From positions 124,001 through 188,000 of the forward strand of contig RMBW01000002.1 of assembly GCA_004009845.1 (NCBI GenBank): a stretch of 64,000 nucleotides of DNA. The letters run 5' to 3'. The stretch is from Davidsoniella eucalypti. Its lineage: Eukaryota; Ascomycota; Sordariomycetes; Microascales; Ceratocystidaceae. The notes below the pieces were generated by a model. That model saw nothing but the letters and a program-made list of their open reading frames with translations. It was not told where the DNA came from and made no database searches. This document shows, piece after piece, positions 24,737-37,200 of this stretch; position 1 is the stretch's first letter, and the number at the start of each line of letters is the position of its first letter. Both the position numbers and the translations under genes were made by a program.

Positions 24737-25149
24737 GAGGTAGAGCCCGTCATCTCATCATCCCACACTGAAGAGAGACACAGGCTTCCGCCAATAAATC
24801 AAGTAAAAGTGCGTACAGCTTAGAAGTAACAATCAGAGTATACTAGAGCTAGCAAGTCTTGTATACTCTGGGCCAGGAACAAGAATGTCTTCTCTCAGTC
24901 TTCATCCAAAGACAGGGCGTTTCTTGTTCTTCTGCCCCGTGCTTTCTGCTTCTCATACCGAAAGAAATGTAAATCCAGCCTATTTTATTGGCATACATGT
25001 AATGTACACTCTGTCTAGGTCTTACGCTGTCTCGAGCTTCTCTTCTCTTGTTCAGGCTCCCAACACTCTTTGCATAAAGCATCACGAGTCCCCAGATCTA
25101 GAGAGCCTACAAGAAGCTGTTGTTCTCCTCGTTATTCACCATTGGATAC

Positions 25150-25981
25150 TTGATCTGATATCAGGCTTTTACTTTCACTTTCACCTTCACCTTCACTTCA
25201 ACTCTTGCGTCTACCTGACAGCCACTTGAAACTATATTCTTAATATACCCTGTTCCGCCTCTTGATATCCTTTTTGATCTTGACTCGTTTCTATTTTATA
25301 TCAGACCAACCAAGCCCTCATCGACTTACACGCCTAGCGTTGTTTTATATCTTGCTAGTCGGTTTTCGTCCTTGGCTTTTTCTTTCTACTACTACTCATC
25401 ACATATGTACTAGTCCAGCTAGAACCAGAGCTCTCTTCCTTCTCTTCCTCAGCCTCAGGCCCCTTGTCCGCCTTCTCTGGCTTGATTTCCGTGCTTTGCC
25501 TAATCGGGAGGTTCTTTTGTTGCCTATAAACAACCACTACTACCTGTCAAGCACACTACTTTTTTCTCTCTGGTGCTTGCTTGCTTCGCTCGCTGCGTTA
25601 TCTTGCAGTTACTTAAGCGTCTACGCCTTCTTTTGGGTGTTTTTGTTTTTCTTTCCTTTCCCGGCTCGCTACACCTTCTATCGCTGTTTGTCAAGATCTT
25701 GCTTGCTTTCCGGTGCTCGTCTCCAGCCAAGCAGCTGCTGTTACAGCGTGTACAGCATCTGAATCTGAATTCTGCATAGCCGATCTCGCTTGCTCTTTTC
25801 TTATACAGCTCTTTCTTCTTCTCTTCCTGCCCGTCTGAACACACTAGTGCGTTGGTGCCTGTTCGATAGTTGAACTTGATCAGCTCCATATCCTCTCCCC
25901 CCTTTGCTTCCTTTTGTTACAGACTCCGTCTCGACAGCTCCCTCCTCCCTCCCTACTTCTAGAAACAGACAGACTTTCACA
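25150..25981 (+). promoter_or_regulatory. Pyrimidine-rich leader/promoter of the moc3-like regulator
   Basis: The plus strand is strongly C/T-rich with many CTTC and TTCT blocks up to the ATG at 25982, which sits in CACAATGG context. Such tracts are common in fungal core promoters and long 5' leaders. A 166-codon open frame at 25262-25762 is a by-product of this bias (almost only Leu, Phe, Ser, Tyr, Arg). Several upstream ATGs would act as uORFs if the leader is transcribed from here. Confidence 0.5.
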
Positions 25982-28945
25982 ATGGCCGCTGGTATCTCCG
26001 CCCCTCCCGTTGCCCCGCCCAAGGATGCTATGCGCAAACGCCGCCGTCGTGCCCCGGCCGGCGGCGCCTCTGACGACTGCTTCTCGTGCGCCAAGAAGGG
26101 CCTGAAGTGCGACCGTCGCCGGCCGTACTGCTCGCAGTGCCTGGAAGTTGGCACCGAGTGCTCTGGATACAAGACTCAGCTGACCTGGGGTGTTGGCGTT
26201 GCCTCGCGTGGCAAGCTCCGTGGTCTCTCGCTGCCGATAGCCAAGAGCGCCCCGGCTGCCGGTGGTGTCGCTGTAGCATCGGGTGGTGTCCGCAAGAGCA
26301 GCCTGTCTCAGGCTCCTCGGCCGCGTACAGCAGTCGGCAACGGCTGCTCAACCACCTGGGACCAGCCACAGCACCAGCCACAGCACCAGCCACAGCACCA
26401 GTACCAGCACCAGCACCAGCACCAGGACATCAAGACGCCGAAGCACGTGCCGCTGTCTCTGCAACTCCAGCAGCTTCAGCAGCACCAGCAGCACCAGCGC
26501 GACGAGGCTCTGCTGATGGGCGCTTTGAGCAGCCCGGTTGGCGTGGCCATGCCTCCGACTCCCATGAGCTTCGACTACGGCTCCATGGGTCTCTCGATGG
26601 CGCGCTGGAGCTCTCCGGCGCCCATGCCACAGCAGCAGCAACAGCAGCAACAGCAGCAGCAGTACGTCCAGCTGCAGCAGCAGCACAGCGGATACCGCAA
26701 GATGCCGCACCTGGAGCTGCAGATGAACCTGTGCGAGCCCAGCCTCTCGGGCTCTCTGGACTCTGTCGGTAGCGATATCGACTACATGTCTCCGCTCAGC
26801 CACTCCTTCGGCGGCCGCGCCGTGAGCACTTCCTCTGCCGCCGGCTCTGTCTCCGTCTCTCTGTCCGACGACGCTAGCTCTGGCAGCAACATGCAGTATC
26901 TGCAGAGCCCTATTGTCTTTGAGGGTAACTACTACACCAGCCCCAGCACCAACCCTGCCTCTTCTGTCTCCTCCGTCTCCTCCATGCCCTCTGTGTCTTC
27001 GGCGTCATCGTCGTCTTCTTCCTCCTCCGCGGCTCTGGCTGCCTGCACATCTCCCTCGTTCCCTCCTTCGCCGCTGAGCGTAGCCTCGCTGTCTATCAAC
27101 GGCCTACTCCCCGTGGCAACCTCGTGCCCTCCGGGCATGGCTGGCTATGGCGCCGCCACAGTGACCGCCCCGTCGGCTGCTGGCAGCAACAGCCACGGCA
27201 GCAGCCTCTCGGCGCTGTTCGATGCCAAGCTACTGCGCGACTGTGCCGTGGCCAACAGCCCGTACGAGGATTTGACCGCTAGCTTCGACTCGTACTCCAA
27301 CGTCGCCGCCTTCCACACCCTGCAGCAGCACCAGACCCGCGCCCATACCTTCCCGCTTGCCCCTTCGTCTTCGGCGCAGTATGCCCAGCACTCTTACCTC
27401 ATCTAAGCAGTCTATGCTTTTGTCATCCTCTCTCTCTCTCTATCTCTCTCATGTCATGATACAAAGACGACACTTCTAACTCACACCTTATCTCTTCTTT
27501 TCTCGTGATTTGCAGGAGCGTCTGGCCTCTATCACTCTTCTACAGCTTCTTCTTCTACTTCTTCTACTTCATCTTCTACTTCTTCTACTGCATCTCCAGC
27601 CACCGGCTTTGCCTCCCGCATGCCGCTTCTCCTCGACTTTTACAGCTCGACTCTCTGCGCCTCATTCGTGCTGAGTGACGGGCCTTCTAATCCGTTCCGA
27701 GCCCCAGTTCTCAAGCTGGCTGCCCATAGCCCTTGTCTACACCACGCCATCTGCGCTCTAGCTGCCTGCAATCTTCGCATGCGCACGCGTCTGGGCTCCT
27801 GCCGCGACTCCCGCGCCGTAGTGTCCCGGCTACGGGCCGAGAAAGCAGCTGCCTCTAATCTTAATAATACCGACTGCCCTCCGCTGCTGCCGGGACAGGA
27901 AGAAGAAGACTTCCACCGTACTCGCGCCGTGGCACTCCTCAACACTGCGCTGAACGACGCCGATCCTGCCCTGAGCACCCACGATAGCGTACTTGCTACC
28001 CTGCTCATCCTGTGCCATTACCGCATGGCCGAGTGCGGCGTTGCCAAGTTCCGTCTGCACTTTGCTGGCGTGCGCAAGCTTCTCGCTTTGCGCCGTGCTC
28101 GGGCTGCCGCTTCGCCAACTGCGGCCCGCGCTGCTCGAGATGCCGCCTGGATGGAAGCAGTGTTTACATATCTAGACGCTGTGGCTGCCAGTATCAACGG
28201 CCGCGAGAGCCAGCTCGGCTATGCTGTCTATGGCACGCCGCCCGAGGCCTTCTATCTTCCACAGGGCTGTGAGAACCTCACGGGCTGCGATCGCGAGCTA
28301 TTCAAGACTGTCAGCCAACTTGGCCGTCTGCATATGCTAGCCCAGGGGCGTCCCGTGCATCAGCTTGACAGCGACGAGGATTCTTCTACGTCTCCTGGCT
28401 CTAGTAGAGACGCCGTCTTCTGGCGCCATCTGCGGGCCTCGCAAGATGCCCTCACGGCCTGGTCTTTCGATTCAGCCCGTGTAGCACTTCCAACGCCCGC
28501 TTCAGAGGCCCAGCTGGCTGATCTAGCTGCGCTGGGAGAATGTTTCCGCCATGCTGCTTTGATCTACGTCGCACGCCTGGCACAGCCCAGACTCGCTTCT
28601 TCTGCCCCGTCGATGACGAGTCTAGTCGGCCAGGTCGTGTGTTTCTCGGCACGCATCGCCCCTGCTAGCAGTGCAGAGAAGTTTCTTCTTTGGCCGCTCT
28701 TCATCGCCGGTGCTGAAGCTTCGGGCGACCTACATCGTAGCGTTCTCCGGACCCGGATCGCAGACATCATGCGCGGCAGTGGCTACATGAACAATCTAGC
28801 TGCCCTCGAGGCCCTGGAAGCCATCTGGTCTTCTTCGCCTGCTACGACTACAGAACCCCCCGACGTTGCCCTTGGCCAGAGCCCTTTTATGTGGACGCGG
28901 GCAATCGGTGGCCTGGGAGCTGACATGGAATGGCTGATGTTCTAA
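25982..28945 (+). CDS. Zn2Cys6 transcription factor with PF11951-type domain (moc3-like)
   Basis: Two same-frame segments form one regulator. Segment 1 (25982-27406, 474 aa) has a Zn2Cys6 finger with cysteines 33, 36, 43, 50, 53 and 60, then GYKTQLTWGVGVASRGKLRG, a signature I associate with fungal proteins named after S. pombe moc3. Gln/His tracts follow at about 129-148 and 216-236, then Ser-rich sequence. Segment 2 (about 27516-28945) has the start of the PF11951 regulatory domain: LLLDFYSSTLCASF, DGPSNPFR and HAICALAACNLRMRTR. An intron ending at the acceptor TTTGCAG (27509-27515) should join them and remove the in-frame stops at 27404 and 27506, but I find no good phase-1 donor, so the exact junction is unresolved. 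Nuclear, DNA-binding; targets unknown. Confidence 0.75.
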
Positions 28946-29698
28946 GCCATCTTTATCTGGTCTCTTTTTCTTTTTCTTTTGGGTTCCCTTTGTTGTTTTC
29001 TTGGTTCATTTGGGGCGGCTTTCCTGTACTACCATCTCTTCTTCATATCTGCTCGGCGTTCTGTGTGCTTCCTGTTTTCTTTTCGCTTCATCAACTTCTC
29101 TATTTCATGTTCGACATACGATTCATGGTCATATTCTACCCACCTTCAGCTTTGTTACTTTGTATTTGCTTTTTTTCATTTACCCTTTTTTCCCCTTGGT
29201 ATCATTGCTGCCATTGCTCATATCTCACTCAGTCTTATGTTTTCTTTTCCGGAGGCGTTTTTTAATATTTCTTGGTTCGATATCTATCCCTCTACATAGT
29301 ATGCTTATGTGCAGTTTTTCATGTACTATTAGAGTACACGCTAGTTTTTAGTTCTATTGTCAGTCAGCTTTTGTCGACTGAGTTATATAAATGATAAAAA
29401 AATATTAAACAAACTCAATTCTTCGAATACAGTTGTCTTGTGAATGAACCCTAACCCTACAGTCGTGATCTCAGCTTCATATGAAATCGACACACCACAG
29501 AGTCGTTTCCTAATTTTGACATTTCTCTCCTTGACATCAATTGAATTGTTTGAGAATTTCATCAAACGAGCCGTATTATAACCAGAACCAACTATTTTCA
29601 TCTCATATTTCATCCTCGAATTCCTCATACACTAAGTGAATCAACTTACAGACGTTTTTCTCTGATTCTATACGCATCGCATCATCAAAATCCTGACT
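28946..29698. other. Intergenic region upstream of HUS1
   Basis: T-rich 3' flank of the regulator followed by the HUS1 promoter. Long overlapping plus-strand frames here come from T/C richness (Phe, Leu, Ser, Tyr) and are not credible proteins. A two-unit telomere-like motif is at 29447-29459, about 240 bp before the HUS1 start. Confidence 0.5.
29447..29459 (-). promoter_or_regulatory. Telomere-like motif upstream of HUS1
   Basis: AACCCTAACCCTA is two tandem telomere-type units, 240 bp upstream of the ATG of a DNA-damage checkpoint gene. Binding by a Tbf1/Teb1-like factor is inference. Confidence 0.5.
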
Positions 29699-30981
29699 AT
29701 GCGGTTCAAAACTGACATTCGTAACCCGCGAATCTTTGCCAGTTAGCTTTTTTTTTCCTTCTGTACTCCTATACAACTTCCACTAACTCTGACACTCTAT
29801 TCACTTTTCCCCTTTAGAACTCACGGCTGCGGTTGGTTCACTGGAGAAAATCGCCTGGGTTCGTCTCGATGATAATTCCATACGCATCACCGTGATTCCC
29901 GACATCGGCAGTCAAGTCTGGGCTTCTCTTTCCACAGACTTGATCTTCGACAACTACTCCATCCAGAGCGCCGAGGAAGGGAATACTATCAATCTGGAAC
30001 TCCCCATGCAGCCTCTCCAACGTGCCCTTAAATCTGCTAGTGCTCCGAATACTATCAGCACCACTCTTCGGTTGACTAAGAAGGGCGGTGTGCCTGTTCT
30101 AAGCATGACTATCACAGCAGCAGGGACTGTTTCTAGCGGTGGACGGGGCGGAGGTGGAGGCGGAGGAGGCGGAGGAGGAAGTACTGGATCAGGTGCCGTA
30201 GACGAATTCGGATTCCCTGAAGACGATGAAGAAGCCGCTGCTCTAATGGAAATGTCTCTACGTCGGGAACACGAAAAGATCATCACCCAAGACATCCCCG
30301 TACGCGTTCTCCATCCTTCCTCCGTCGAAGCCATCATGCAACCCAAAGTCCGCGAACCCGACGTTCACATCCAGCTGCCCCATCTTCTCCAACTCAAAGC
30401 TCTCTCCGACCGCTTCACCCGTCTCGCATCCGGTGCATCCGGCCCTATAAACGCCAGCGGTGGTATCGCCGGTACCTCCTCACTAAACACCGCTGGTGCC
30501 GGCGGTACCATATCTAGCGGCTCACGAACTTCTCCGAAACTAGCTCTCAGTGCAAACATGCACGGCGGACTTAAACTCCGCGTCGTCACGGATGGAAGCT
30601 CTATCGAAAGTGAGTGGCACGGGCTTATTAATCCGGCGTTGGATCCGGCTCAGTTGGCAGTGCCGCTGGAAGAACATCCGAGTACTCGGTTTCGTGAGGC
30701 GGGACCGGATGCTTGGGCTACGGTTAATGTTGACGGCAAAGATTGGAGCAAGGTTTTAAGCGTAGGTCGTCTGGATGGACGAGTTATCGCGTGTTTCTCA
30801 GATGATCATGCCTTGATTTTGTATGTGTACGTGGCACATGTCGATGAACCAGGCAGCGAAGATTCTGTTATCACGGTAAGTCATCATGATCATATATTTA
30901 TTTTCCTTATCCTTCTGTTTCTTTGACGAAATGTTGCTAACATATTGCTTCTAGTATTATGTGCAATCATACAGCGTTTGA
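29699..30981 (+). CDS. hus1: Checkpoint clamp subunit Hus1 (9-1-1 complex)
   Basis: Three exons: 29699-29741, 29818-30875 and 30955-30981, giving 375 residues. Hus1 pairs with Rad9 and Rad1 in the PCNA-like clamp loaded at damaged DNA to activate checkpoint kinase signalling in the nucleus. The spliced N-terminus MRFKTDIRNPRIFAKLT and the following VGSLEKIAWVRLDD are diagnostic, and the last exon restores the conserved end YYVQSYSV. Yeast-type introns (76 and 79 nt) carry GTTAGC/CTTTAG and GTAAGT/TTCTAG ends. The protein is about 95 residues longer than the animal form, largely because of a glycine run at about 122-138 and an acidic helix-prone segment after it, located between the two clamp half-domains. 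It is convergent with SEC16, 295 bp apart. Confidence 0.92.
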
Positions 30982-31276
30982 GGAGAAAGGAGCAATGAGA
31001 TAACAACAGTAGTGCATATGAATAATTCGACAAATGATTGATAAAGAAAGCTCAACTAACAAGCGCCCCCAAGAAAATAAAATACTATGATGAAGCAAGA
31101 AAAGACACGATATAATATGTATGATATCAAGTCTTTCAGGCTATATGTATGCCTAAGCAAAATAACAAAAAAACAAGGAAGCTGAACCCGACACAAACTA
31201 TAGTACAGACAATCGCACCATGACCACATGAATTCCCGACATGCCCTTCTTCATCGTAAACGCCGTATTATATGCC

Positions 31277-34200
31277 TCATGAGCCGCCATTCGCCATAAC
31301 GTCCACATATCTGCCACCGCGCTTCTTCTTGTTCTTCGACCGAGGCGCTACACTTAGCAGATCGTCGATACTACTAGCATTCGACATGCTCGTGCCAGGC
31401 CGCGACGGCGCAAGACCGCTATATACCGCCCCTGCTGGTCCTGATGAGGGCATCGGCAGTGGTGGTGCAGACCCGGCAAGACTGGCCATACTGGCGCTGC
31501 GAGGGAGGCCTGAACCGCCACCCATAGGGCCCCCCATGGGCGGTGGAACGCTACCCGTCCGTCCGAGAGGTGGCGTACCACTGAGATGAGGTGGAGGAGT
31601 GTTGGCCGCGGATGTCGGACCAGATGACCGCGGCGGCGGCGCAGAAGGCTTTTTGGCTTCACTGGAATCGGCACCGGGCTTCTTGTTCACCCAACGCTTC
31701 AGCTCAGGATCGTATACAAACGACGACGCTTCGCCTAGATTGGCACGAGTGGCCTTGGGTTGCTCTGGTGAGGCACTAACATCTGGAGTTTCCTTCTTGC
31801 CACCAAACCAGCCGCCGAAGCCCCAGCTCTTTTTAGCCTTAGCGGCCTTTTCTTCTTCTAATCTCTTAGCTATAAAATCGTTAGCATGTTTGTTTGTCCG
31901 TTCGTAGATAAGTCAGATATATAAACGTACCTTCTTCTTCAGCAATGCGGCGGAACATTTCCTCATTCTCACGGTCTCTTTCAGACTTGGTTTTGGTTTC
32001 CCCTTGAGCAGAAGCCTTTAGAGCCGGGATATCGTCATCTTCGTCGTCATCCATGAATGATTTCTTTTTAGGCTTGGGTTGCGCACTCTCGTCATCACTT
32101 TCCTTTTCAGGTTCAGGTACGTAAACAGGAGGTTCATAGCCATATGGCTGGTAACCTAGAGGCTCATATCCACCAGTAGATTCCTGAGCCGGTGCAGCCT
32201 CATTGTTGGCCGTAGATTTAATCGTCTCGGACTGAGGCTCCGGAGCGGCCGAAGCGAGCGATTGAGGATCGTAGCCGTACATGGGGGCATCATAGCCTTG
32301 GTTGAACGACGAGTTAGCAGACAGCGAGTTGGCCTGGTCGAGTGGAGGAACCATAGTGTGAGGCGAAACAAGGCTTTGCTGAGGGGAAACCAGACTGATG
32401 GGCGACTTGAGCGTAGGCGAATGGACACGGCCATATGGAGACGACGAGAGGTTGCTGCCTCCACCCGCGGGATAGCTTGTGTTGGAGGTATTTAGGCTTG
32501 GGTTGATGGATGAAGCCGCATCATACGAAGCAGCTCTACTGCTACCGCCGTACTCTGATAGCTGTCCAGGCAATGAGGGCGCATAGCTCGATCTCGGGGT
32601 GCCGTACTCGCTGGTGGTTCTGGTGTCCAGAGTAGGCACAGCCAAAGGCATAGGTGTATAACTAGACGAGGAGGGAACAGATGAAGATCCTGGGTGTGGC
32701 GCATATGGATTGCTGGCAGGCGCACTAGCCGATAGCATAGGCGACGGCGCATAACGAGACACAGACGCGCGGTTGCCATTAGGAATAGCAAGGGCAGACG
32801 GCGGTGATGCAACACCAGCGGGGAATGCAGCATGTAATGGGCCAGCTAGGTTTGGCATACCGCCATAAGAGTCTGTGAAGTTGGCCACCGAGGGAGATCT
32901 GCTGATGGTCGGCGTCTCGCCGGGAATTCTGGCAAAGGGGCCGATATCAGTTCCGGTTCCAGCCTCTGAGCCTGAGGCATCTCCAGTTCCATCATCAGCG
33001 TCACCGGCCACAAACTTGTTAAAGCGGTTCCACATGGAATCTGACACCTTGTTCATACTAGGCTTGGGAATCCATGAGTTACTCTCTTCTTTGGGCGCAC
33101 TGCGTAGACGCTGTAGTAAATCGTCAACGGCCACCTCAAGAATCGGGTGGTGGTACGGCGAGCGACGGGTTTGTGCGCTCATCGAGGTCATGATAGCTTC
33201 ACAGTATTGTAGTGCCTTGTCCCGATGTCCGTATTCAGCTAGGTTCATGGCTAGCTGCAACTTATAGACGGCAAGATGGGGCACGCCTGCCTGCGCCGAG
33301 GCGGAGCCAGTGAGATATTGGCAGTACTCGAAGACTTCGCTGAGAAGAAGAGCTTCGGTCTCCTTGGCAAATTGGTCAATCTGGCCGCGGTGGTCTGCAC
33401 CAACAAGAACAAAGTTGGCACGAGGATCATCAAGGCCGCCGAAGATAGCCGTACTTTTGGCAAACACGAAGCACGCGTGTGCTGCCTCGGCTCTGCCATA
33501 GCCTGCTAGGAGCTCACCGAGAGCAACGAGAGCCTTGAGATCTTCCTTGCTGCGGTTGCTCATGATTAGACCGACAGTCTCCCGCCATTTGTTCAGGCCC
33601 TCGAATCCATCCGAGGAAGCGCCGCCAGTGTTCGTAGCCGTGACGAGCTGCATACCAGCGCGGGCATGAGATGGAACAAGCTCATCTACGCATTCCTCAG
33701 AGTTGCCTGATAGGACCTTGTAGAGAGCAGCCAGAGACTCATTCTTGTGACCGGGATAGTTGACTTCCTTGCGGACAAATTCTTGAGAGACCTGCTTATA
33801 TAGTTCAGGAGACTCGGCATTGGCAATGATGAGGGCATGACCCCAAAGTCTCTTGTCGGCAGCTGCCCAAACTGCCTTCTCGCGGTTACCAACAGAGAGA
33901 TACTTCTTAATCTGTTCAACGGTAGCGGTATCGATGGGCTCCGCCATGGTTTGCGCGCTACCAACGCCACCAAGCTGCATGCTTTGCATAGCATTCACCA
34001 AATGACCAGAAGTCTCGTCGTCAGTAGCAGTTTCGTTAACACCGGGAGTCAGAATCTCGCGTATAGCCTTGGCGGTGTCAGCGTCGTTTTCAAGGTTACC
34101 ATCATGCTCAACCATGAGACGTAAGACCTTCCACAATATCACGCGCTCTATGGCACGGTTTTGCTCAAGAGTGAGGCTGGTGGCAAATTCAGTGTTGGGC

Positions 34201-37200
34201 AGATCTTTCTCGAGAACCTCTATGCCGGTTGTCAGCCAAACAATAACCTCCTTCTTCTTGCCTTTGCTCTTTAATGGACCAGGGAACTTGACAATGCGCT
34301 CATCTAAAGGAATCATCTCCTTGATATGGTGCACCTTGACCTCACCAGGTGTCCGGACGATCATCGGAGCAGTGCTACCGGCACTGTACCGTGGCACATT
34401 CTTAGGGAAACACGTCACGATATTTCCGCTAGCAGACCAGGTAACAATGGGGTTTCCCTTCCAGCGCTGCAAAGGATCATTCTCCCGGCCATCAGTAGGG
34501 GGCACCATGTTAAGAGTTAGACTAGGCGCACGTGGTCTTGTCGCAGGCTGGACAGGAATAGAGTACTGAGAAGGAGCACCTGTCGGGGCCGGCATAGCAG
34601 ATTGACCCGGAGCAGCCTTAGGCATAGCCATGGGCGCTACGGCGGGAATAGGCGCATAAGAAGACGAAGGCCGGCGGTTTGATAGGTCGCCAGCCGGTTG
34701 CGGTAGGTAGCTATTCCGAGGAGACGATGTAACACTTGGGGCATAGTTGCTCATCGTACGCTGTTTCGGGGGCGAGAGCGTAGATTGCGTCGAGGGTTGC
34801 ACTGGGGCGTAGCCATGGCTAGACGCCGGAGGCGGCGTAGAACGAGAAGGCAATTGCCCCGGAGCAGCGGTAGCCGGCGGCAGCCGGCTGTAGCGAGACT
34901 CAGTGATGGGCGTTTTCGGCGGAGGCGAAAGTTGGCTCTTATACTCCTCTTCCACTTCCCTCGTACTTGGTAGAGATGGCACACGGGTTGCCTGGGAGCT
35001 CCGGCGATCTGAACTGTGCAAAGGCTCCTCATCACCAGTGATTTCGATGTGCGCCAGAGGGCTCGACGTACGCGGCTGGTGGGGAAGAGAGTTCTGAGAC
35101 GGCGCATACGAAGATGTTGGCCGCGAGTTTGGAGGTGCTGGGCTGTATCTGTTGCCAGCAGCCGGGGGCGCAGATACAGGTGGCTGGCCAGCAACAGGAG
35201 GAGCAGGTGAGTACCTAGATGTAACGGGCGTAACGACTGACATATGACTGTTACTCTGGTTCTGGGGCGCATATGGATTCACCTGATCGGGTGCTACAAG
35301 TCCGCCCATGATGGAGTTGGAGCGCGATATCGGCGGCTGTGGGGCAGGCACGTTTGCCGGAGGAGGCGCGGGTGGGGGGTGTGCTGACATTGGAGGAACC
35401 GCCATGTGAGGTGGGCCGTTATGGTGCGTGATAGGAGGCGCAGGAGGTCCCAAAGGAGACGGTTGTGTTGGGAAGTAGCCGCTGTTGGTGTTTAGGGCTG
35501 GCGAGGCAGCACGAATACTAGGCGCTCTAGATCCAGACCGAGGCTTGTTCACAATGGGTAGATCCTCGAAAAATCCATTGCTGGCGGTCTTCAAAGAAGG
35601 CCGCGCGGCAGCACCACCAGAGACTGGAGGTGGAACGGCTGAAGACGCATCTCGGGACCCTGGGGGCGTAAGGCCGGACGCACCGCCAGCAGCGTATGGG
35701 GCAAGATTGGATGCCGAGGCTGCTGGAGTGTACGCTGACGACAAACTCGCACTACGAGGTGCCGCCACGACCATTGGAAGCCCAGGGGTACCAGATATCG
35801 CGCTTTGGGGGTAATAAGATGGAGGGGCCGATGGGGCTCCCGGTCGCGTGAGAGTTTGCATACTAGGCCGCTTACGGGGCTTGACGACCTCCATAGGCAG
35901 ATCATATGGTGATGTATAGCCGCTCTTTCCCTTGCCCACAAAGCTGTCGACCTTCTTCAACTCTGGCCGTGGAGGAGGAGGCATAGAGTTGTAAGCTGAC
36001 GCTGGCGCTTGTACAGGCGCAGGTGGCGCATACGGGTTGGCACTATTAACTCCAGGAACAAAGGTGTCTAGTGTTTGTATGGCTACAGCATATTTTGTAC
36101 TAGTAATCGGTGCTGTAGGGGCGTATGGGTTGGCAGGCTGTGTTGGTTGAGTTTTGGCAACTTCTTCTTCATCATCGTCGTCAAGAAGACTACCATCATC
36201 GCTGCTCAAAAACCCATCGACATCAACTTCCTTAGCAGCATCGCCGTCAAGGAAGCCAGCATCGTCGTCCTCAGCAAAGGCTTCCTCCCACTTGACTGCT
36301 AGAGCGTCCTTGGACGGATCCTCTGTAGCTGTTGGTGCGGTAGGCTTGGTCTCCTGCTGTGCGATTTGATCGAAGAATCCGGTCTCTTCGTTGTTCTCGT
36401 CAAGCGCGAAGTCATTGGTTGAGGGCTCCTCGTCAAGTAGCTCATCATCAAGCAATTCATCCTCTTCGGCCATTGATTCCATTGCTGACTCGAGTGTCTT
36501 CTCATGCGCAGGGGTGTTGAGAGCTCCCATGACCTGCATGGTAGACTTACGCTCTAACCCAGCGGGTTGAAAGTCATCGGGGCTGTCGTTCTGGGCGACT
36601 GAGGCCTGTTTTTGCGAGGCAACCTGGCCAAAGAAATCGTCGTCGGTTCCGTCATCCGAGAAGGCGTTGTCAGCAGCAATGTCGATAGCAGGGGTATACA
36701 CCTGTTCAGCCGCTTGTGAAATAAGAGGCAGGCCTTCTTCAAAACGAGAGCCAGAGTTGAAGTCGCCTGTTGAAACATCACCTCCAAGGACCTCTTCGTT
36801 AACGGGCTTCAGATCCCAGCCGCCGAGCTCGTCTTCACCATCGTCATCAAAGGCTTGGCTAAGAGAGTTGTGTGTCGCGTGGGGGGTATCAAAGTCTACG
36901 CCATCCGCCGGGGTTAGCGCTGTAGTAGTCATAACCTGAGCAAGGGACGCAGTCCGACTATGGTGCGGCGACGGAGGTACAACTGGAAACGAGTTGCTGC
37001 GATCGTTGGCGGCCATAAACTTGAACGGGTCAGTGGCAGTACGTTGAACGCTCCATTCAGCCTCCTCGTCATCTGTAAAGGTGACTTCCTGTGCGGTCCG
37101 CGCAAATGACATGGTACTGAAGTGCCCGGCTTTAGTGCCAACATATTGCGGTGATGCTACTGGCGATGACAGATTGCCATCATATGTATCAGCAGCCTCT

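Larger units (their letters stand above)
7881..25981. other. 18-kb gene desert with no supportable gene
   Basis: I see no coding sequence with protein-like composition on either strand. Open frames stay under about 190 codons, are hydrophobic or low complexity, and none resembles a known family. Visible contents are homopolymer and microsatellite tracts, three short tandem repeats (9243, 9704, 24454), repeated TACATGTA palindromes, a two-unit telomere-like motif at 8775, and a pyrimidine-rich segment from about 25150 that is probably the leader of the downstream regulator. Composition is not strikingly AT-rich, so there is no obvious sign of RIP-mutated transposons. Long non-coding RNA or distal control elements remain possible. 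Confidence 0.6.

Noticed and set aside
25262..25762. 166-codon hydrophobic open frame
   Set aside because: Its composition (Leu, Phe, Ser, Arg, Tyr) follows from the pyrimidine-rich leader, and nothing resembles a known protein.
7881..25981. RIP-mutated transposon block as explanation for the gene desert
   Set aside because: The region is not strongly AT-rich and shows no long degenerate transposon reading frames by eye, though an RIP-index calculation was not possible here.
28930..29351. Three overlapping 100-116 codon hydrophobic frames
   Set aside because: All three frames being open in the same T-rich 3' flank shows a compositional effect, not genes.
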